From: Guillardia theta CCMP2712
Taxonomy: Eukaryota > Cryptophyceae > Pyrenomonadales > Geminigeraceae
Reading direction: 5' to 3'
DNA length: 40,183 bases
Assembly: GCF_000315625.1 (NCBI RefSeq)
Contig: NW_005434540.1
Location: forward strand, 138,751-178,933
In this document: positions 39,961 through 40,183 of the stretch, one piece after another
Layout: every line of letters starts with the position of its first letter
How positions within the stretch are numbered: the stretch's first letter is position 1
Program-made: the position numbers and the translations under genes
The notes under the pieces: generated by a model
Databases searched by the model: none
The model's input: the letters and a program-made list of their open reading frames with translations, nothing else
What the model was told of the DNA's origin: nothing

Positions 39961-40183
39961 ATGGTTCTTCAGTATGATGAAAATGTTCGCAACCTGCTGT
40001 ATCGGAGATCATGCCAATACACGCAGAGCGGACTTGTGGATGCCTCTGTCCTCGAAGCTGATCTCGTCGAGAGGGTGAAGAGCTTCGCGAAGCGTTATCC
40101 GAACAGCAGGACAGCCCAGGCTTGCAAGGCTGTGGAGGGATGCACCCCCGACGCTATCGCAGAAGCCATCCGCTCGACATGTC
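39961..40183 (+). CDS. Subtelomeric family protein, distal copy (cut by window end)
   Basis: The first 74 codons of the family, open to the end of the window. At the positions where A and B differ in this stretch (GATCTC versus GATCTT, GCCCAGG versus GCTCAGG) it agrees with copy A. Confidence 0.85.
   Translation, partial: MVLQYDENVRNLLYRRSCQYTQSGLVDASVLEADLVERVKSFAKRYPNSRTAQACKAVEGCTPDAIAEAIRSTC

Overview
The window is nuclear DNA of a eukaryote. Genes are broken by many spliceosomal introns, often only 41-57 bp long. The gene content is eukaryotic (proteasome alpha-5, RWP-RK factor, KHDC4-like splicing protein, tetraspanin-like and HCN-like membrane proteins), and the telomeric repeat is TTTAGGG. 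Plant-type telomeres, an RWP-RK gene, tiny introns and long GGA/CTC tracts fit a unicellular alga, and I would guess a cryptophyte such as Guillardia. That is inference, not a match I could run.

Positions 1-25045 are a dense gene-rich arm. I rebuilt the exon structures by hand from splice sites and reading phase. In order they are: a TPR-repeat protein (+), a small RIIa/DPY30-like protein (-), a KHDC4-like KH protein with a WW domain (+), an HCN-like cyclic-nucleotide-binding channel (-), proteasome subunit alpha-5 (+), an RWP-RK factor (-), a tetraspanin-like multi-pass protein (+), an orphan coiled-coil protein of 10 exons (-), a small orphan protein whose intron holds a GATCACAT satellite (-), and a HemK-like methyltransferase (-). 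Many genes are convergent and closely packed, some only 86-380 bp apart.

From 25046 to the right end the sequence is accessory and subtelomeric. A 100-N assembly gap lies at 26515-26614. Right of it are a Crinkler/RHS-type gene (heptad coiled coil, P-loop NTPase, nuclease-like C-terminus), a 38-bp tandem repeat, and a decayed Ty3/gypsy chromovirus missing its reverse transcriptase.

From 32937 on the window is built from repeated modules of one unrecognised gene family. Each module has a 19-26 bp leader repeat array, a six-codon mini-ORF exactly 89 nt before the main ATG, and the gene. In the two full copies the gene is followed by three 76-bp repeats that each carry a perfect GNRA-loop hairpin. 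Modules are joined to TTTAGGG arrays at a recurrent junction (TTTAGG|AG). There are two near-identical full copies (33438-35504 and 36265-38412), a copy broken and capped by telomeric repeat (39058-39212), a copy running off the window end (39961-40183), and a scrambled, partly inverted relic (about 25760-26120). This telomere-embedded family is the strongest candidate for an undescribed system.
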